Source of the DNA: Macrobrachium rosenbergii
Lineage: Eukaryota; Arthropoda; Malacostraca; Decapoda; Palaemonidae
Length of the DNA stretch: 64,000 nucleotides
NCBI RefSeq assembly: GCF_040412425.1
Contig: NC_089755.1
Span: 49,235,121 to 49,299,120, forward strand
Reading direction: 5' to 3'
Shown here: piece after piece, positions 47,394-61,464 of the stretch
Layout of the letters: the number at the start of each line of letters is the position of its first letter
Numbering within the stretch: position 1 is the first letter of the stretch
The notes under the pieces: model-generated
Seen by the model: only the letters and a program-made list of their open reading frames with translations
The model's database searches: none
What the model was told of the DNA's origin: nothing
Position numbers and translations under genes: made by a program

Positions 47394-47525
47394 TAACAAC
47401 ATATTGAAGAAATCTGCATACAGTTTCGGAGCGCCATGCTTCCTCTTCAGCGCGGTGTCTCTCCACACTGAAGAGGGAGCATGGCGCTCCGAAACCGTAT
47501 GTGGATTTCTTAAATATGTTGGTTC
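47394..47525. repeat. Hairpin with 58-bp arms
   Basis: The left arm 47394-47450 and right arm 47468-47525 are near-perfect inverted copies: TTTCGGAGCGCCATGCTTCC / GGGAGCATGGCGCTCCGAAA, with outer parts GAAGAAATCTGCATAC / GTATGTGGATTTCTTAA. The loop is about 17 bp. It shares the GAAGAAATC outer motif with family FB but not the rest. Confidence 0.85.
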
Positions 47526-47956
47526 TTCAATTTGGGTATTATTTTTTCACGTTGTTAAGGGACTTATATGAAAATGGGTATCCTGGTGTGAGGGTGCTTT
47601 TTTCATAATTTTATTTTAATAAGGTACTTTGACTTCTGGCTTAGATTAACAGACCTTATTTCGAAAATGGTTACTGTGATTGTGCGCGCGTTTATATATT
47701 CTTTAGCAATGCTTATGTAATGAGTCAAAATTTACTTTTCTTACTTTCATTCAACTTGAGTAAACAGTTTTGTGAAACTGGAATAAGCAAAGAGGTCATT
47801 AGCTTGCTAAGTATATTTTCTGGAACGTATAATTGCAACAAATATAAAAGAGAAGAAACATTTGCAAAGAGGGAAATAGCCTGATATAATTCTGGCAATC
47901 CTTGGCTTGTACACAGAAGTCACTAGCCACGATAGACCCATGTCCCATGCGTATGT

Positions 47957-47958
<2 letters not shown>

Positions 47959-48040
<82 letters not shown>
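47959..48040. repeat. (TA)n microsatellite
   Basis: About 41 TA units. Confidence 0.97.
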
Positions 48041-48044
<4 letters not shown>

Positions 48045-48424
48045 GTGTGTATATATATTGTGTGTGGGTGGGTACGGTTTATGTTTAAATGAGCATGAAT
48101 AACTGCGTATAATGTGCAATTTCATGAACGTCCAATATGCAGTCATACCTTTTAAACCATCCTATGTACAGAAGTCAACAACTTTTGCAGAATTTTTATC
48201 ATCGCAAAATATACGTTAGGCGTATTTAAAGTGTATCACCGCTTTAAAAAAACTAATGTCAGTCAGTCAGATGGTTAATTTGAAACTGAACTGTTGTCGC
48301 ATGATCATTCTGAAAGAATATGAGGGAAATCGGGATTATTTCCAGCATCCGACAATCCAGCGGATGGGGCGTTGTAAAGGCACCTGGCAGCGCGCAGGAT
48401 ATACGGTCGCTGGCTTTTCCTCGC

Positions 48425-48486
48425 AACCTTCCCCTTCACCACCCCCCCTCCCCCTCCCCCTTCCCCTCACCCTTCCCCCTTCCCCG
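48425..48486 (-). other. G-quadruplex-prone C-rich tract
   Basis: Runs of CCCC, CCCCCC, CCCCC and CCCC separated by one to five pyrimidine-rich bases. The minus strand therefore has at least six G runs of three or more at short spacing. Confidence 0.6.
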
Positions 48487-49145
48487 GAATACATCCACAC
48501 ACCCGTCCCCTTGGTATTATTTACGTGTTTCAGAGGTTCTGGATCGTATAGAAAAGGGCGTGACACCTTTGTTATCTTATCTCTTGTGGAGGGGAAGACA
48601 AAAGAAGATCAAAATCCAGTGTACAGTATTTCCTTGAACCTCAGTGTGTGTTTTCCTGACGTAAATCCACCTCCCATGGTCTTTGTCTGTATTTTCTTGG
48701 TCAAGTACGCCAAGTTTTGGGTGTTTTGAAACGAACAGGCGTCAAAATTCTTCAGACTTTTTGTGCACAAATTTTAGTTATAAAATTACCGGGTATTGCT
48801 TGAACTTGCCAACATTCCAAATAACCTTGGCAGGAAACCCAATTTTAGTATTGTCTCTTCCTATGACATCCTTTTCAGTTGACTGTTTTTCATTGCTTTT
48901 ATCCGTAAGGGCTGGAATACGCATGAAAGCTACAGTTACAATAGGGATTTAAGTAAAGATCTTAGTGTTTTAAGTAGGCACGCCCTTTTTTTAAGCTATT
49001 TCTGAAGTTTCACTGAAGTTCCAGTTGATGTAAAGGCCGTTGAATGGAAACACTTCCCAGCCATCTGCCCCGTAGGTCTAATTTTTCGAAAAATCTCTTA
49101 GATTTCCGAAGTCAGGCAGCTCATCATATCAGTGTTGTGACTGGC

Positions 49146-49148
<3 letters not shown>

Positions 49149-49175
<27 letters not shown>
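49149..49175. repeat. Poly-T run
   Basis: About 27 consecutive T. No recognisable retroposon body abuts it. Confidence 0.9.
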
Positions 49176-49180
<5 letters not shown>

Positions 49181-49605
49181 CATCCTTTCTTCACTTAGTC
49201 GAAGTTAGTGGAAGTTCTCTTTGGCATTCGCGTCCCTAACCGAACCAATGTTTATTCCTGAACTTTGCCTCCTGGTTCCAATAGGGTTACAGTGCTGGGT
49301 AATATCAATGGACGCCATGTTGATTACGGAAATAAGAACGCTCGGAACTTATGGACACGCGAACTGATAAACTCTGCTTAGGGATGCTAAACCGTAGGAT
49401 TATATCATCGCATTGGCAGTTTGTTTCCTACCGACTCGAGTAATAAAAATCAGTATATGTTAGGTCTTATTGTCCCGCTCCTTCCGCCCCTTACACATAC
49501 TGTGCATACTTCTTTCTCTTCCTCTACCTCACACATACTTCCTTTTCTTCCTCTCTTGCCCACTTACATACTTCTTTCTCTTCCTCTACCTCAAACATAA
49601 TGCTT

Positions 49606-50670
<1,065 letters not shown>

Positions 50671-50861
50671 TCCCTTTGTCTCCCTCACATATTTCTTTGT
50701 GCTTGGGCAATGCATGCGCAGAGACGCACACGCACGGACGCAGAAAAACGCCGTTGTATTTATCATCCCGGAACTGTGGCAACTTGTTATAGTCTCGTGG
50801 GTGGCTTCTTGATCTTGACGAAGTTGTTGCTTCCCTGAATATGCGTGCATCTTCCTACTAA

Positions 50862-51232
50862 TATTAGTAGTAGTAGTAGTAGCAGAAGCGGCAGCAGTGT
50901 TAGTAGTAGTAGCAGTAGTAGTACTAGTACTAGTACTACTAGTAGTAGTAGCAGAAGCAGCAGCAGTGGTAGTAGTAGTAGCAGTAGTAGTACTAGTACC
51001 AGCAGCAGCAGTAGTAGAAGTAGTAGTAGTATTAGCAGCAGGAGCAGCAGTAGTAGAAGTAGTAGTAGTAGTAGCAGCAAGAGCAACATTAGTAGAAGTA
51101 GTAGTAGTAGTAGCAGCAGGAGCAGCAGTAGTAGAAGTGGTAGTAGTAGTAGCAGCAGGAGCAGTAGCAACAGCAGCAGTATTAATAGCAACAGAAGTAG
51201 CAGTAGTAGTATTAGTAGTAGCAGCATCAGCC
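50862..51232. repeat. Composite AGT/AGC trinucleotide array
   Basis: About 370 bp of AGT, AGC, AGA and ACT triplets in mixed order. Larger blocks such as AGCAGCAGGAGCAGCAGTAG recur. It translates as Ser-rich or Leu-rich frames, depending on strand. Confidence 0.95.
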
Positions 51233-51598
51233 TAAATTCCATATTAAACGCATACTACATTTTCATATAAAATGCAGGATCATGTCTTTTCCCATTTGCT
51301 TGAAGGCAAGCAATTTCCTCCTTTTACCTTTTGTGGATTATCAGAATAAAAAAAAAAATAAAACCGGAACCAGTATCTTTATGTTGCAGAGTCAAGAAGG
51401 TTTGGGCACAAAAATGACCTCTGGGCAACGTCAGATAGCGGCCTTGCAGTCTTTACTTATTGTACTGTATATATGTATATATCCGTCATTTACATATTCA
51501 TGAATGTTGCTCTGTCTATTCTTAGAAGCTGGTTGGAGACGCATCCGGGCTCAATAAGAATGCTGTTTTGCCAATTTTTTAATGTTTATATTTAAATA

Positions 51599-51664
<66 letters not shown>

Positions 51665-51700
51665 GTGTGTGTGTGTGTATGCATGCATGCATGCATGTAT
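51599..51700. repeat. (TA)n, (TG)n and (GCAT)n compound
   Basis: (TA)n to 51662, a short (GT)n, then four to five GCAT units. Confidence 0.95.
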
Positions 51701-51770
51701 GTATATATAAACGCGTGCACTGAAAGTCTCGTGTTAATAGATGTCTTATTGTATGTTTTCTCTGTTGTAT

Positions 51771-52042
<272 letters not shown>

Positions 52043-52296
52043 CTCACACTTGACTGAAATATGCATCCATTTTGTTACACGATATTGTGCTAGCTTAATA
52101 TGCGCGCGCAGTGTGCAAATTAGTTTCTCTTAAGTAAATTATTGTTATTGGGGCGGATTGCACGCGTACTGACACACTGAATAAAGGAAGCCCCTTGAAT
52201 GATATCAGTGAAAAATAAGGAAGCGTGTCAAGGGTTTTCTAGTAATATGTTGCTAAACTGGATGAAAAAATCCTTGATTAGAAAACTAAATCCTTG

Positions 52297-52300
<4 letters not shown>

Positions 52301-52361
<61 letters not shown>

Positions 52362-52367
52362 AGAGAA
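52301..52367. repeat. (GA)n microsatellite
   Basis: About 33 GA units with one AGAAGAG break near the right end. Confidence 0.97.
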
Positions 52368-53699
52368 TCGTCTTGACCTTATTTTAGTTTTTTTCGTGAG
52401 GAATATTTTGTATATATATGTTCATGAAGACTTGGTTTTAATCTGTGACAAGGACTGTTCTAATAGATACGTTCCTAAGGATATTGCTCAATACAGAAGG
52501 ACACTTTCGTCGTACGCTCAGTGACACTGCTCTCTTAAGTTCAAAATAATTGTACTTTAGTATGGATCATGTGGTATTCATTATTATTTTGATGTGTGTG
52601 TAGTTCCTTCGTATTGTTTTCGCAATTATTGTGCTCTGACGTTCGTAATTACCTTGTTAAAATATGCTCAAATTAGTGTGTTTTTATATGATCAAATGAA
52701 AGCGTTAGACAATAGTCATCATGGCTTGTTTCTTACTTTCTAATGCATTTATTAATATATTTTCTATAATATGACTAGTTTTGATACGTTCATTATGACG
52801 ACGCTACATAATGATAGAATTTAAATCTTAAGATCATAACGTTAGTTATATGAATGACGAGAAGTCATACCTTTATTGTCACAGTCAGAAAAATCTAAAT
52901 ATTTTGTAGTTTATCAATTAACTTTTAATGGGAAGACAATAGCACAATAGTGTAGTTAGTTTTCATTTTACATTTCATTTTACATTTAAGATATTTACGA
53001 AGATATATTTTCTTGCTCCTGTCTCCGAAGTTGTGAAATAAGAATATAAGAAAAAAAACTTCTTTTACATTTTTCTCAGAAAATGTTATCAGTTGAAAAT
53101 TGTTTATTAGTTATATTGATAACTTGAAAAGAAAATTAAAAGTTTGGCACTCATAATATAGACAGTAATAAAATATTTATTCTTTGTAGCAACATTAAAA
53201 TAAAGAAGTTTCATGATTCATCTAGGTCACAAAAATAAAGATAAATGATTTATTCAAACTGAGACCATTAAAAGAAAGTAGATATTATTACTGCTATGTG
53301 ATAACATTGAGAGAATAAATTGTATTTATTTATCATGCACAAACTTTACTAGAACACTTTACTGAAACCCACTCTACACTACAAAGAAAACAATTTAATT
53401 TGTCCGTGATACGTCGCTTTAAAAAAAAAAAAAAAGGGCACACACACAAAGCACGTTAATTGTCGGAACAAGCAAAGCGAAAAGCATCGCGTTTTCCTCT
53501 TTATTTTTCTTTCTTATTTTTCTTTTCGTACCCGCTTTCTCTTCCCACACTCCAGCAGTGGATGAAGAAGAGAATCGAGAGAGAGATTTATAAATAGCGC
53601 AGCGAAGACACTGTTGAGATGGTGTGAGATTTGGCGCTGCCCGAGACACCGGGTAATTAGGCCAAATCAGTCTGACCGAGAGTGTCAAGGGTGGCGGGC

Positions 53700-53702
<3 letters not shown>
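52368..53702. other. AT-rich unassigned stretch
   Basis: No recognisable coding or repeat content in about 1.3 kb. The 118-residue frame at 53419-53775 (-) is mostly GA-array translation. Confidence 0.5.
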
Positions 53703-53766
<64 letters not shown>

Positions 53767-53869
53767 GACTCCCATGGTCAGGAGTGTATAGCCTACATAT
53801 AATTTTTATAACGTCTTGCTGCCGAGTTAGCTGGGTGTTTCTCCTTTGGAAAGAATATTGTTGTGTGGA

Positions 53870-53922
<53 letters not shown>
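53703..53922. repeat. (CT)n array and (ATT)n array
   Basis: (CT)n at 53703-53763 and (ATT)n at 53871-53922. Confidence 0.97.
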
Positions 53923-53923
<1 letters not shown>

Positions 53924-54227
53924 GTAGTAGGTTTTTAAACTTAACCGGAGAGTAATATCTTCGAGAAAGTTGACACAATATTTTTATTATTTATATTTTT
54001 ATTGTATATACTGTCATGTCATACTATGCAGTGATCAGTTGTACGTTGATGGAAACTTAAAACATTTTTCTTGTGCAAGGGTTCGTGTTGTTCCTCCTTC
54101 GTAGATTCGAAGGTCTAGAGATGTTATTGAATTTAATAGTGCATATTGTGGTTCTCTATCTATTTGTCTGTCTATATGTATGTACACTCATTTGTATATA
54201 TATGTGTGTGTTTGTATAAATATAAAT

Positions 54228-54229
<2 letters not shown>

Positions 54230-54306
<77 letters not shown>
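54230..54306. repeat. (TA)n microsatellite
   Basis: About 37 TA units. Confidence 0.97.
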
Positions 54307-54309
<3 letters not shown>

Positions 54310-54653
54310 TCAGAAAAAGAAATTGAGAGTAATACAGAGACTATGTGCAAATTTTCATTATGCCTACTTGTGCGTACTCATATCAGTAATCCCGAGTTGG
54401 TACGTGCACAATCATACGTAACGATGCAGTCTGGCAAGAGTTGGTAACTTGTGCTTGCAAGCGAGAAACGGGAAAGTAGTCACGAAATTTTCTCGTGCAA
54501 GCCGCCGATGAGACAACCACACCATAAAAGCAGGCGGTCGTGTGACTCACTGCTTGCTTGCTTGTTTATTGGTTTCCTCTCGACGCCCAACTGGGTGCCT
54601 TGCGCCGTCTGGGCCTTTTGCTTTCGTGTGCAGGCAGGGACGAGGGATTCGTC

Positions 54654-54689
54654 GAGAGAGAGAGAGAGAGAGAGTGTGTGTGTGTGTGT
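54654..54689. repeat. (GA)n then (GT)n
   Basis: Short compound array: GA to 54674, GT to 54689. Confidence 0.95.
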
Positions 54690-54836
54690 CCTTGATTGTG
54701 TTGTTAATGGCCAACTATATTAACAATTGTGGTTAATATTATTTCCGTCATAAACGTCATTACTCTTTTTGTCTATTATCAGACTTAGTATGGATTTGTA
54801 ATCATCATTCAGTAAGTCAGAGGTTTGATAACTCCT

Positions 54837-54897
54837 GGGGCATGTCGGGGGACGTTGGAGGTTGAGGGGGGCGGGGGGCGTGGGGGAGCGGCGGGAT
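54837..54897 (+). other. G-quadruplex-prone G-rich tract
   Basis: GGGG, GGGGG, GGGGGG, GGGGGG and GGGGG runs occur within about 55 bases (GGGGGGCGGGGGGCGTGGGG at its core), well above the four-run requirement. Confidence 0.65.
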
Positions 54898-55059
54898 CGA
54901 GGGTTGTAAATTAGTATTAGGGCCATATGAAAAGTGTTCTCAGATTCTAATTTATATTTTCGTTTACAGATTTGTGTATTGTTGGTTATATAATGTAGCA
55001 TTATCTGTAGGCGCGCTCTCTCTCTCTCTCTTTAGAAAGAAACGTAACGCCTAATAATG

Positions 55060-55715
55060 CGAGGCCTAACATGCCCAGTAACTTGCAACGTGATTTGCCC
55101 AATAACTTGCAACTTGACTCGCCCAATGAACTGCAACCCAACATGTTCAGTAACTTGCAACCTGACGTGCCCAGTAACTTGCAACCTAACATGCCCAGTA
55201 AATTGAAACCTGATTTGACTAGTAACTTGAAACCTGAGATGCCCAGTAAGTTGCAACCTGACTTGCCCAGTAATCTGGAACCTGACGTGCCCAGTATTTT
55301 GAAACCTCATTTGACTAGTAACTTGGAATCTGACATGCCCAGTAATCTGAAACCTGACATGCCCAATAACTTGAGACATGACATGCCCCGTAACTTGAAA
55401 CCTAACATGCCTAATAACTTGAAACGTTGGTTTGCTTAAGAACTTGAGACATGACATGCCCAATAACTTGAACACTGATGCACCAAATAACTTTGAAAAT
55501 GACTTGCCTAGCAACCTGAGATTAAAGATAACTTGAGAATTGGGATTCCAAATAACTTGATAATTGAGATTCCAAATAACTTGAGAATTGACACACGCAG
55601 TTACCAATAACTTAGGAATTGACGCAAACAGTAACATAGGAGGAACTGACATACCAAATGGTGCGGTTGCTGACTTTCCTAATAGATCACGATCTGACAT
55701 CCAGATAACTTGATA
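55060..55715. repeat. 24-bp minisatellite (octapeptide-like on + strand)
   Basis: About 15 clear units of AACCTGACATGCCCAGTAAC plus TTGA (24 bp) at 55068-55430, then degraded units to about 55715. Because the unit is a multiple of three, the plus strand stays open as P-S-N-L-x-P-D-M repeats (55071-55439) and the minus strand stays open as well (part of 55032-56057). Confidence 0.92.
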
Positions 55716-55821
55716 GGTAAATTTGTAATAGGTTAATTTGTCAAAATTGTCAGAGGAAAGCAGAAGATAGAATATTTCAAATAAGCTTAAAAGTTTCTCA
55801 GCAACACACACACACATACTG

Positions 55822-55968
<147 letters not shown>

Positions 55969-56061
55969 ATATGCGGGCGAAGACCTAGGCATACTTCGAT
56001 GAAAACTCTGGGAAGATTGGCTGGAGGTTTGTGGAAGGTAAAGTGCAGACAAGACATATGT

Positions 56062-56066
56062 GTATA

Positions 56067-56131
<65 letters not shown>
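56062..56131. repeat. (TA)n microsatellite
   Basis: About 35 TA units with one ATGTA interruption. Confidence 0.96.
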
Positions 56132-56133
<2 letters not shown>

Positions 56134-56649
56134 GTGTTTTAAAAATCGAGTCTATCCGAGTCTACCACCTAAAAAGCGACCCAACTGTGAAATGGTACCA
56201 TCTCTAGCAATGGTCAAGCGAATGGCATGGGCCTAGCAACCTCATCCATAAAACCTTGCTGATAACTGGAAGGCTCCATCCTTCAGGCACCACCATCTTT
56301 GTGGTAAAAGGAAGTCACTGAAATAAATCGTTAGTTGATATACTTAGATAAATTTCCTCATATTTACATGAGATTTCCTTACAATATATCCGGCTTACAC
56401 TTATTTTATAGCCCCGTTAGATATAAAGCCATGTTGATATATGCTTCCGCCTCCCTCTTGTCTCTATAGGTCATTTATAGCCTTTATTGATTTATAGATA
56501 TGAATGGTTCATTCATAGATCCCGATTGTTCAGGAGTTGACACGCTTATAGCTCCCTCTTATCCGTAGGTGCGGATTTGGTGTTCACTCATTTCTTAGCT
56601 TTCACGTCTTCATAATTTTATGCAGTTGCTCGTCATCATCTCTATTGCT

Positions 56650-57990
56650 TACACGTTTACAGTTATTACTCATTTGTTGTTCTTACATTTTATAGTTCTT
56701 ACTCATTTGTTGCTCTTGCCTTTTATAGTTCTTAATTACTTGTTGTTCTTCTCTTTTATATCAGTTCTAACTCATTTCTTGTTGTTACCTTTTATAGTTC
56801 TTACTCATTTATTGTTCTTACATTTTATAGTTCTTTATCATTTGTTGTTGTTCTCTTTTATATGATTTCTAACTCATTTCTTGTTGGTACCTTTTGTAGT
56901 TCTTACTTATTTATTGTTCTTACATTTTATAGTTCTTAATCGTTTCTTACTTTTTATAGTTCTTAATCATTTTATATGAGTTCTAACTCATTTGTTCTTA
57001 CATTTTATAGTTCATACTCATTTATTCTTAGATTTTATAGTTCTTAATCATTTGATGTTTTTACATTTTGTAGTTGTTAATCATTTGTTGTTCTCTTTTA
57101 TATGAGTTGTAACTCATTTGTTGTAGTTACCTTTTATAGTTATTACTCATTTAGTGTTCTTACATTTTATAGTTCTTAATAATCATTTCGTACTTTTTAT
57201 AGTTGTTAATCATTTGTTGTTCTTCTCTTTTATATGAGTTGTAACTCATTTTTTGTTGTTACCTTTTAAGGTTCTTACTCATTTATTGTTCTTATATTTT
57301 ATAGTTCTTAATTATTAGTTATCTTTTTTATGAGTTCTATTTCATTTGTTATTTTTACCTTTCACAGTTCTTACTCATTTATTGTCCTTATTTTTTATAG
57401 TTCAAAATAATTTTTTACATTTTATGGTACCTACTCTTTTTTATTGCTTAACGCTTTATAGTTCTCATTCTCTTGGGAGAAAATTTTTAGTTAATGGTCA
57501 TTATTCGTTTGTAGTTCTTACTCCTTTACAGGCCTTACTCTCTTATAGTTCTCACTCACAATAGCTTAAGCTCATTCTTAGCCTTCCTGTATAGTTTTTA
57601 CTCTTTTATGCCATGACTCATTTTTATGTCCTGATCGTTCTACTCATTTATAGGTTTCACTGGAAGCATTACATATTTATAGACGATTCTCATTTACTGT
57701 ATTACCTCATTTATAGTTTTTACTCATTTATGGCATGACTCACTTTTAGGTCCAGATTGTTCTACTCATTTAAAGTGTATACTTAAAAGAACTGCTCATT
57801 TATAGATACCTCTCATTATAGTATTCACTCATTTATAGTTTTTACTTACAGCTTATAATCCTCATTTATCGTTTTAACTCATCAATTGCTCCTTCTCCTC
57901 ACAGATCCCGCTCGTTCATAGCTCCCCATTTATAGTTTCAACTCACTAATTGCCGCTGCTCATTTATAGCTCGTTCTCATTGATAGGCTG
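56650..57990. repeat. Large degenerate minisatellite around TTTTATAGTTCTTACTCATT
   Basis: About 1.3 kb of TTTTATAGTTCTTACTCATT plus TGTTGTTCTTACA-like units (about 33 bp), most regular from 56680 to 57310. They decay rightward into scattered TTTATAGTT ... ACTCATTTATAG blocks. AT-rich, with no gene. Confidence 0.88.
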
Positions 57991-58377
57991 CCAGTCAAAG
58001 GCCCGGCGAACATTGGGCCTAACAGAGGGCATCCGGGCATTCATTTGTGCGTGGGCTCGTCGAATGCTTCCAATTCGTTCCCTTGATTAAGGGTCACGTT
58101 GCTTTTGCTCCTTCGTTCTGGAGGAAGAATTAAGACCTTGAAGATTATCATCATCATCATCATCAGGCAGTGTAGACACTTGAATAACTCGGGATCCTGT
58201 TCTTAATGAGCGTAGGTATATACTGGTACCTCTACCCAGTTCGGGCAAGCCCGCTACACTTCAGGGAAGTGGAAATAAGAGGGTAAAATGTGTTTGTAAT
58301 GAAAGTGATTTGTTTACTCTGGCGCGCTGAAAATAATGTTAAAGTTTTGTTACAGGAATTATAATAAGGCTGATAAA

Positions 58378-58556
58378 ACCTTTGAGATATTGGTCTAAAA
58401 TAACTCAAGATATATTCGTCGACTTGTTGGAATATTCTGTGAGACGTTGGTCTAAAATAACCTTAAAATATTTTTGTCGACTTGTTGGAATAGTCTGTGA
58501 GCCGTTGGTCTAAAATAACCTTAAGATATATTTGTCGAGATCTTGGAATATTCTAA
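58378..58556. repeat. Three tandem copies of a 60-63 bp unit
   Basis: TTGGTCTAAAATAACTCAAG / TTGGTCTAAAATAACCTTAA blocks start near 58391, 58447 and 58506. Each is followed by ATAT(A/T)T(C/T)GTCGA and TTGGAATA(T/G)TCT. Confidence 0.9.
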
Positions 58557-58764
58557 CAATGGTGTCTTCCCGTTTCAGATATGCGTTTCGGTGTGTTTCT
58601 GTTCTGTTAAGTGTTCTGTATATATCTAGAGTAGATAACTCACCTACGTATTGTGGGATAGGAGGGCTATTTTTCGCACGTTGCTTGTGAACAACTTATT
58701 TCATGCTTCCTTCCTGGGTTTTGGTAGTATGGAAGAAGGATCTTGAATACCCAAGTGAAATCCT

Positions 58765-58977
58765 CGTTCATATTCTCTTTCTTCCGTCTTACTTTCCTTA
58801 ACCCTCTCCTAACAATTGTTTCATAGTGCAACTGCTTTGAGGTTTTCCTCCTGTTACACCTTTACAACCTCCTTTACTCTCAATATTCCTTTCAGCGCTG
58901 AATGACCTCATAGGTCCCAGTGCTTGGCCTCTGGCCTAAATCTTATATTCCAATTCCAGTTATATTCCAATTCAAGT
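58765..58977 (+). mobile_element. Dispersed family A, 5'-truncated
   Basis: It starts at CTCGTTCATATTCTCTTTCT and runs through AACAATTGTTTCATAGTGCA, GAGGTTTTCCTCCTGTTACA, CAGCGCTGAATGACCTCATA and CTTGGCCTCTGGCC to a duplicated ATATTCCAATTC tail. Confidence 0.8.
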
Positions 58978-59233
58978 GAAATCTTTCATGTGCGTTAAAA
59001 AAAAAAAGTAGGTACGACTGGCAGTTAATAGTAGCCCGAAATACACTTCAGGTCTAGTTAACACATGGTTAGATTTCAGTAACATTGAAATAACTTTTAT
59101 GGATTTGAAGTTTTCAGGAAAATTTTTTTATGCCTTCGTGCTAAGAGACGATAGGAGAATTCGGAATAAAGGATATTCACAAAAATATTTCATCATTTTT
59201 GATTTAATCGTCTACTGCAGTCTGACAACATTG

Positions 59234-59238
<5 letters not shown>

Positions 59239-59312
<74 letters not shown>

Positions 59313-59334
59313 TGTGTGTATATATAATTGTATA

Positions 59335-59415
<81 letters not shown>
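59239..59415. repeat. Two (TA)n arrays around a TGTGTATATATAATTG spacer
   Basis: (TA)n at 59239-59307 and 59336-59415. Confidence 0.97.
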
Positions 59416-59416
<1 letters not shown>

Positions 59417-60099
59417 TGTATACATATGTGTGTGTACATATTCCTGTAATTGCGTGTGCGTGTGTGTTTTTAGCGGATATGCAGTCGCATAATTTGAGCG
59501 TTATTTAATATATCAGTAACCTCACAGCTTATATATTTCTTAAGAACTTGAGTTATACACGTACTAATAACTATTGAAATAAATGTGTATTTTGATCAAT
59601 CATTCGATGCACGAATCGAACTTTGAGTTAATCATCAACGGACTAATAATAAGAAACCCGTATGCAAATTCCTGAGATGTATGCTAGTATTGCACCAGTC
59701 CCGTTTTTTTTTTTTTTGCCATGCTTCTAGGTGGTTAGGCTAGGTTACTCTGGTGTTACCTTCAGAATTTAGATGTGGGAAACGTAATGAGATTATTTTC
59801 AAGAAAATTCTATGGTCAGTTTTTAAGATATGTCGTCCCGCCTTCTTCAGGGAAAGGTCCCGGCACTCGGTTACATCCCGGGAAATGCAACCCGTATACT
59901 AGCCATGCCAATAGAAGGAGTACAAGCGCGCCTGCGCGAAAAGAAAAGTTCAATTAGACGTATTGAAGGTCTAAAGCAGTCGGAATTGCTTTGAATCACC
60001 TTCAATGGCAATTGGCCTGAGAAAGAAAGGGCTTGCGAGTCCATGTTGAATCAGATCGAGTTCTTATATTTCGGAGAAGTCGCGGAGGTTTTATTGTTT

Positions 60100-60345
60100 T
60101 AGCCCCGTAGGGGGGGAAGGGGGTAGTGCTGTCAGTGCACCTCACATAGTGCACTGTAGGCATTACTTAGGTTCTTTGTAACGTCCCTTTTACTATACCT
60201 CTGTTTATATACTCTTTCTTCTACCCTCTTCCATCTAACTTTCCACCCTCTCCTAACAATTGTTTCAACATTATTTTCAGTCCTGAATGACCTCAGAAGT
60301 CCCAGCGCATAGCCCTTGGGTCAAATTGTATATTCAAATCTATAT
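60100..60345 (+). mobile_element. Dispersed family A copy with intact head
   Basis: TAGCCCCGTAGGGGG, TAGTGCTGTCAGTGCACCTC, GTGCACTGTAGGCATTACTT, CCACCCTCTCCTAACAATTG, then CTGAATGACCTCAGAAGTCC to TTGTATATTCAAATC. It carries an internal deletion in the middle. Confidence 0.8.
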
Positions 60346-60624
60346 TGTTTGAGAATGTCGTTATGGCTGTCAAGTAATTATATTTAAGTAAGAAGTAGAA
60401 ATGGTCTCATTCCAAGCACCTGTGGAAAGGGTTCTTTTCCAGCCATCTTCGAGGTTCCCCAGATTCTTTGGTTGTATGTCATTATCCCATTTAGAAATTA
60501 GGTTTAACCAAGTGATTAGATCAGCATTAGTACTTTTGGTCTGACAGAGTTGTTTGGAATAACTTGTGGTATATTTGTAGTTTTGCTGGGAATACTTCTT
60601 GCAGGGGTCCACTTGTCTTTTCTC

Positions 60625-60705
60625 TGTTAGTGCCGTCAGTGCACCTCACGCAGTGCACTGTAGGCTTTACTTAAGGTTCTTTGCATTCCTTTTACTGTAC
60701 CGCAT
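60625..60705 (+). mobile_element. Dispersed family A, head fragment
   Basis: TTAGTGCCGTCAGTGCACCT, GCAGTGCACTGTAGGCTTTA, then TTCCTTTTACTGTACC. The remainder is missing. Confidence 0.7.
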
Positions 60706-61464
60706 TCAGAGTCGTATGTTACCAAAGTAAAGTCATGTGATGACTAATCATCGATGTTTAATCTAATCGAATGCACCCGGTCCATTGCTAATTCATAAAG
60801 TTTTCGTATTTATCGCAACTATCTGAAGTTGTTTTCGTCTCCAGGAAAACTTTGAACTGTGAAGTCAATGACTGAAAATTTTTTTTTTTTTTCAAGTATT
60901 CGGAGGGTATTGCTAAAGCAGTGGACGTTCCCTGCCGACCTGTGTTCATCTTGTCATCAAGAGCATTCTGTTGAAGATGCCCTAACGGTTCTTGTAAAGG
61001 TAGCGCCGACAATTTTTAGTAGGTCAAGGTCATAAGACTGATGAACTGCGTGCCATGTTAAAAGGATTCATTGGTGAGATGTGCAAGACAGATTTGAAGC
61101 CTCGATCTCTGTATTATGGAGGGTGTTAAAGCGTTTGTTACAAAATCTACGGGATTTTGACCAATGCTTTCACCTTTAGTAAAGTTCTCGTATAAAATGG
61201 TATATACAAAAGAAAAAAAAAAAAATTTACGTCCCGGCAGGCAGACTACATAGGCAAGTTTGAACAAAGCTGTAAAATGTATTCTTTGACCGAAATAAAG
61301 AATTAACATTTTTTAATGTGGAGGAGTGCATACCGTAACGGATATACAGTAAGTAGACTTTTTTTTAAATTAGTGCATAGACGAGGCTGATCACTTTCAA
61401 GAAGGTTCTGGCATCTAGAAGTCATGTTACAGGATAATTTGAATACGACAGTTGGTCAAGATAG

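Noticed and set aside
50787..51242. 151-residue poly-Leu frame (-) and Ser-rich frames (+)
   Set aside because: Translation of the AGT/AGC composite trinucleotide array.
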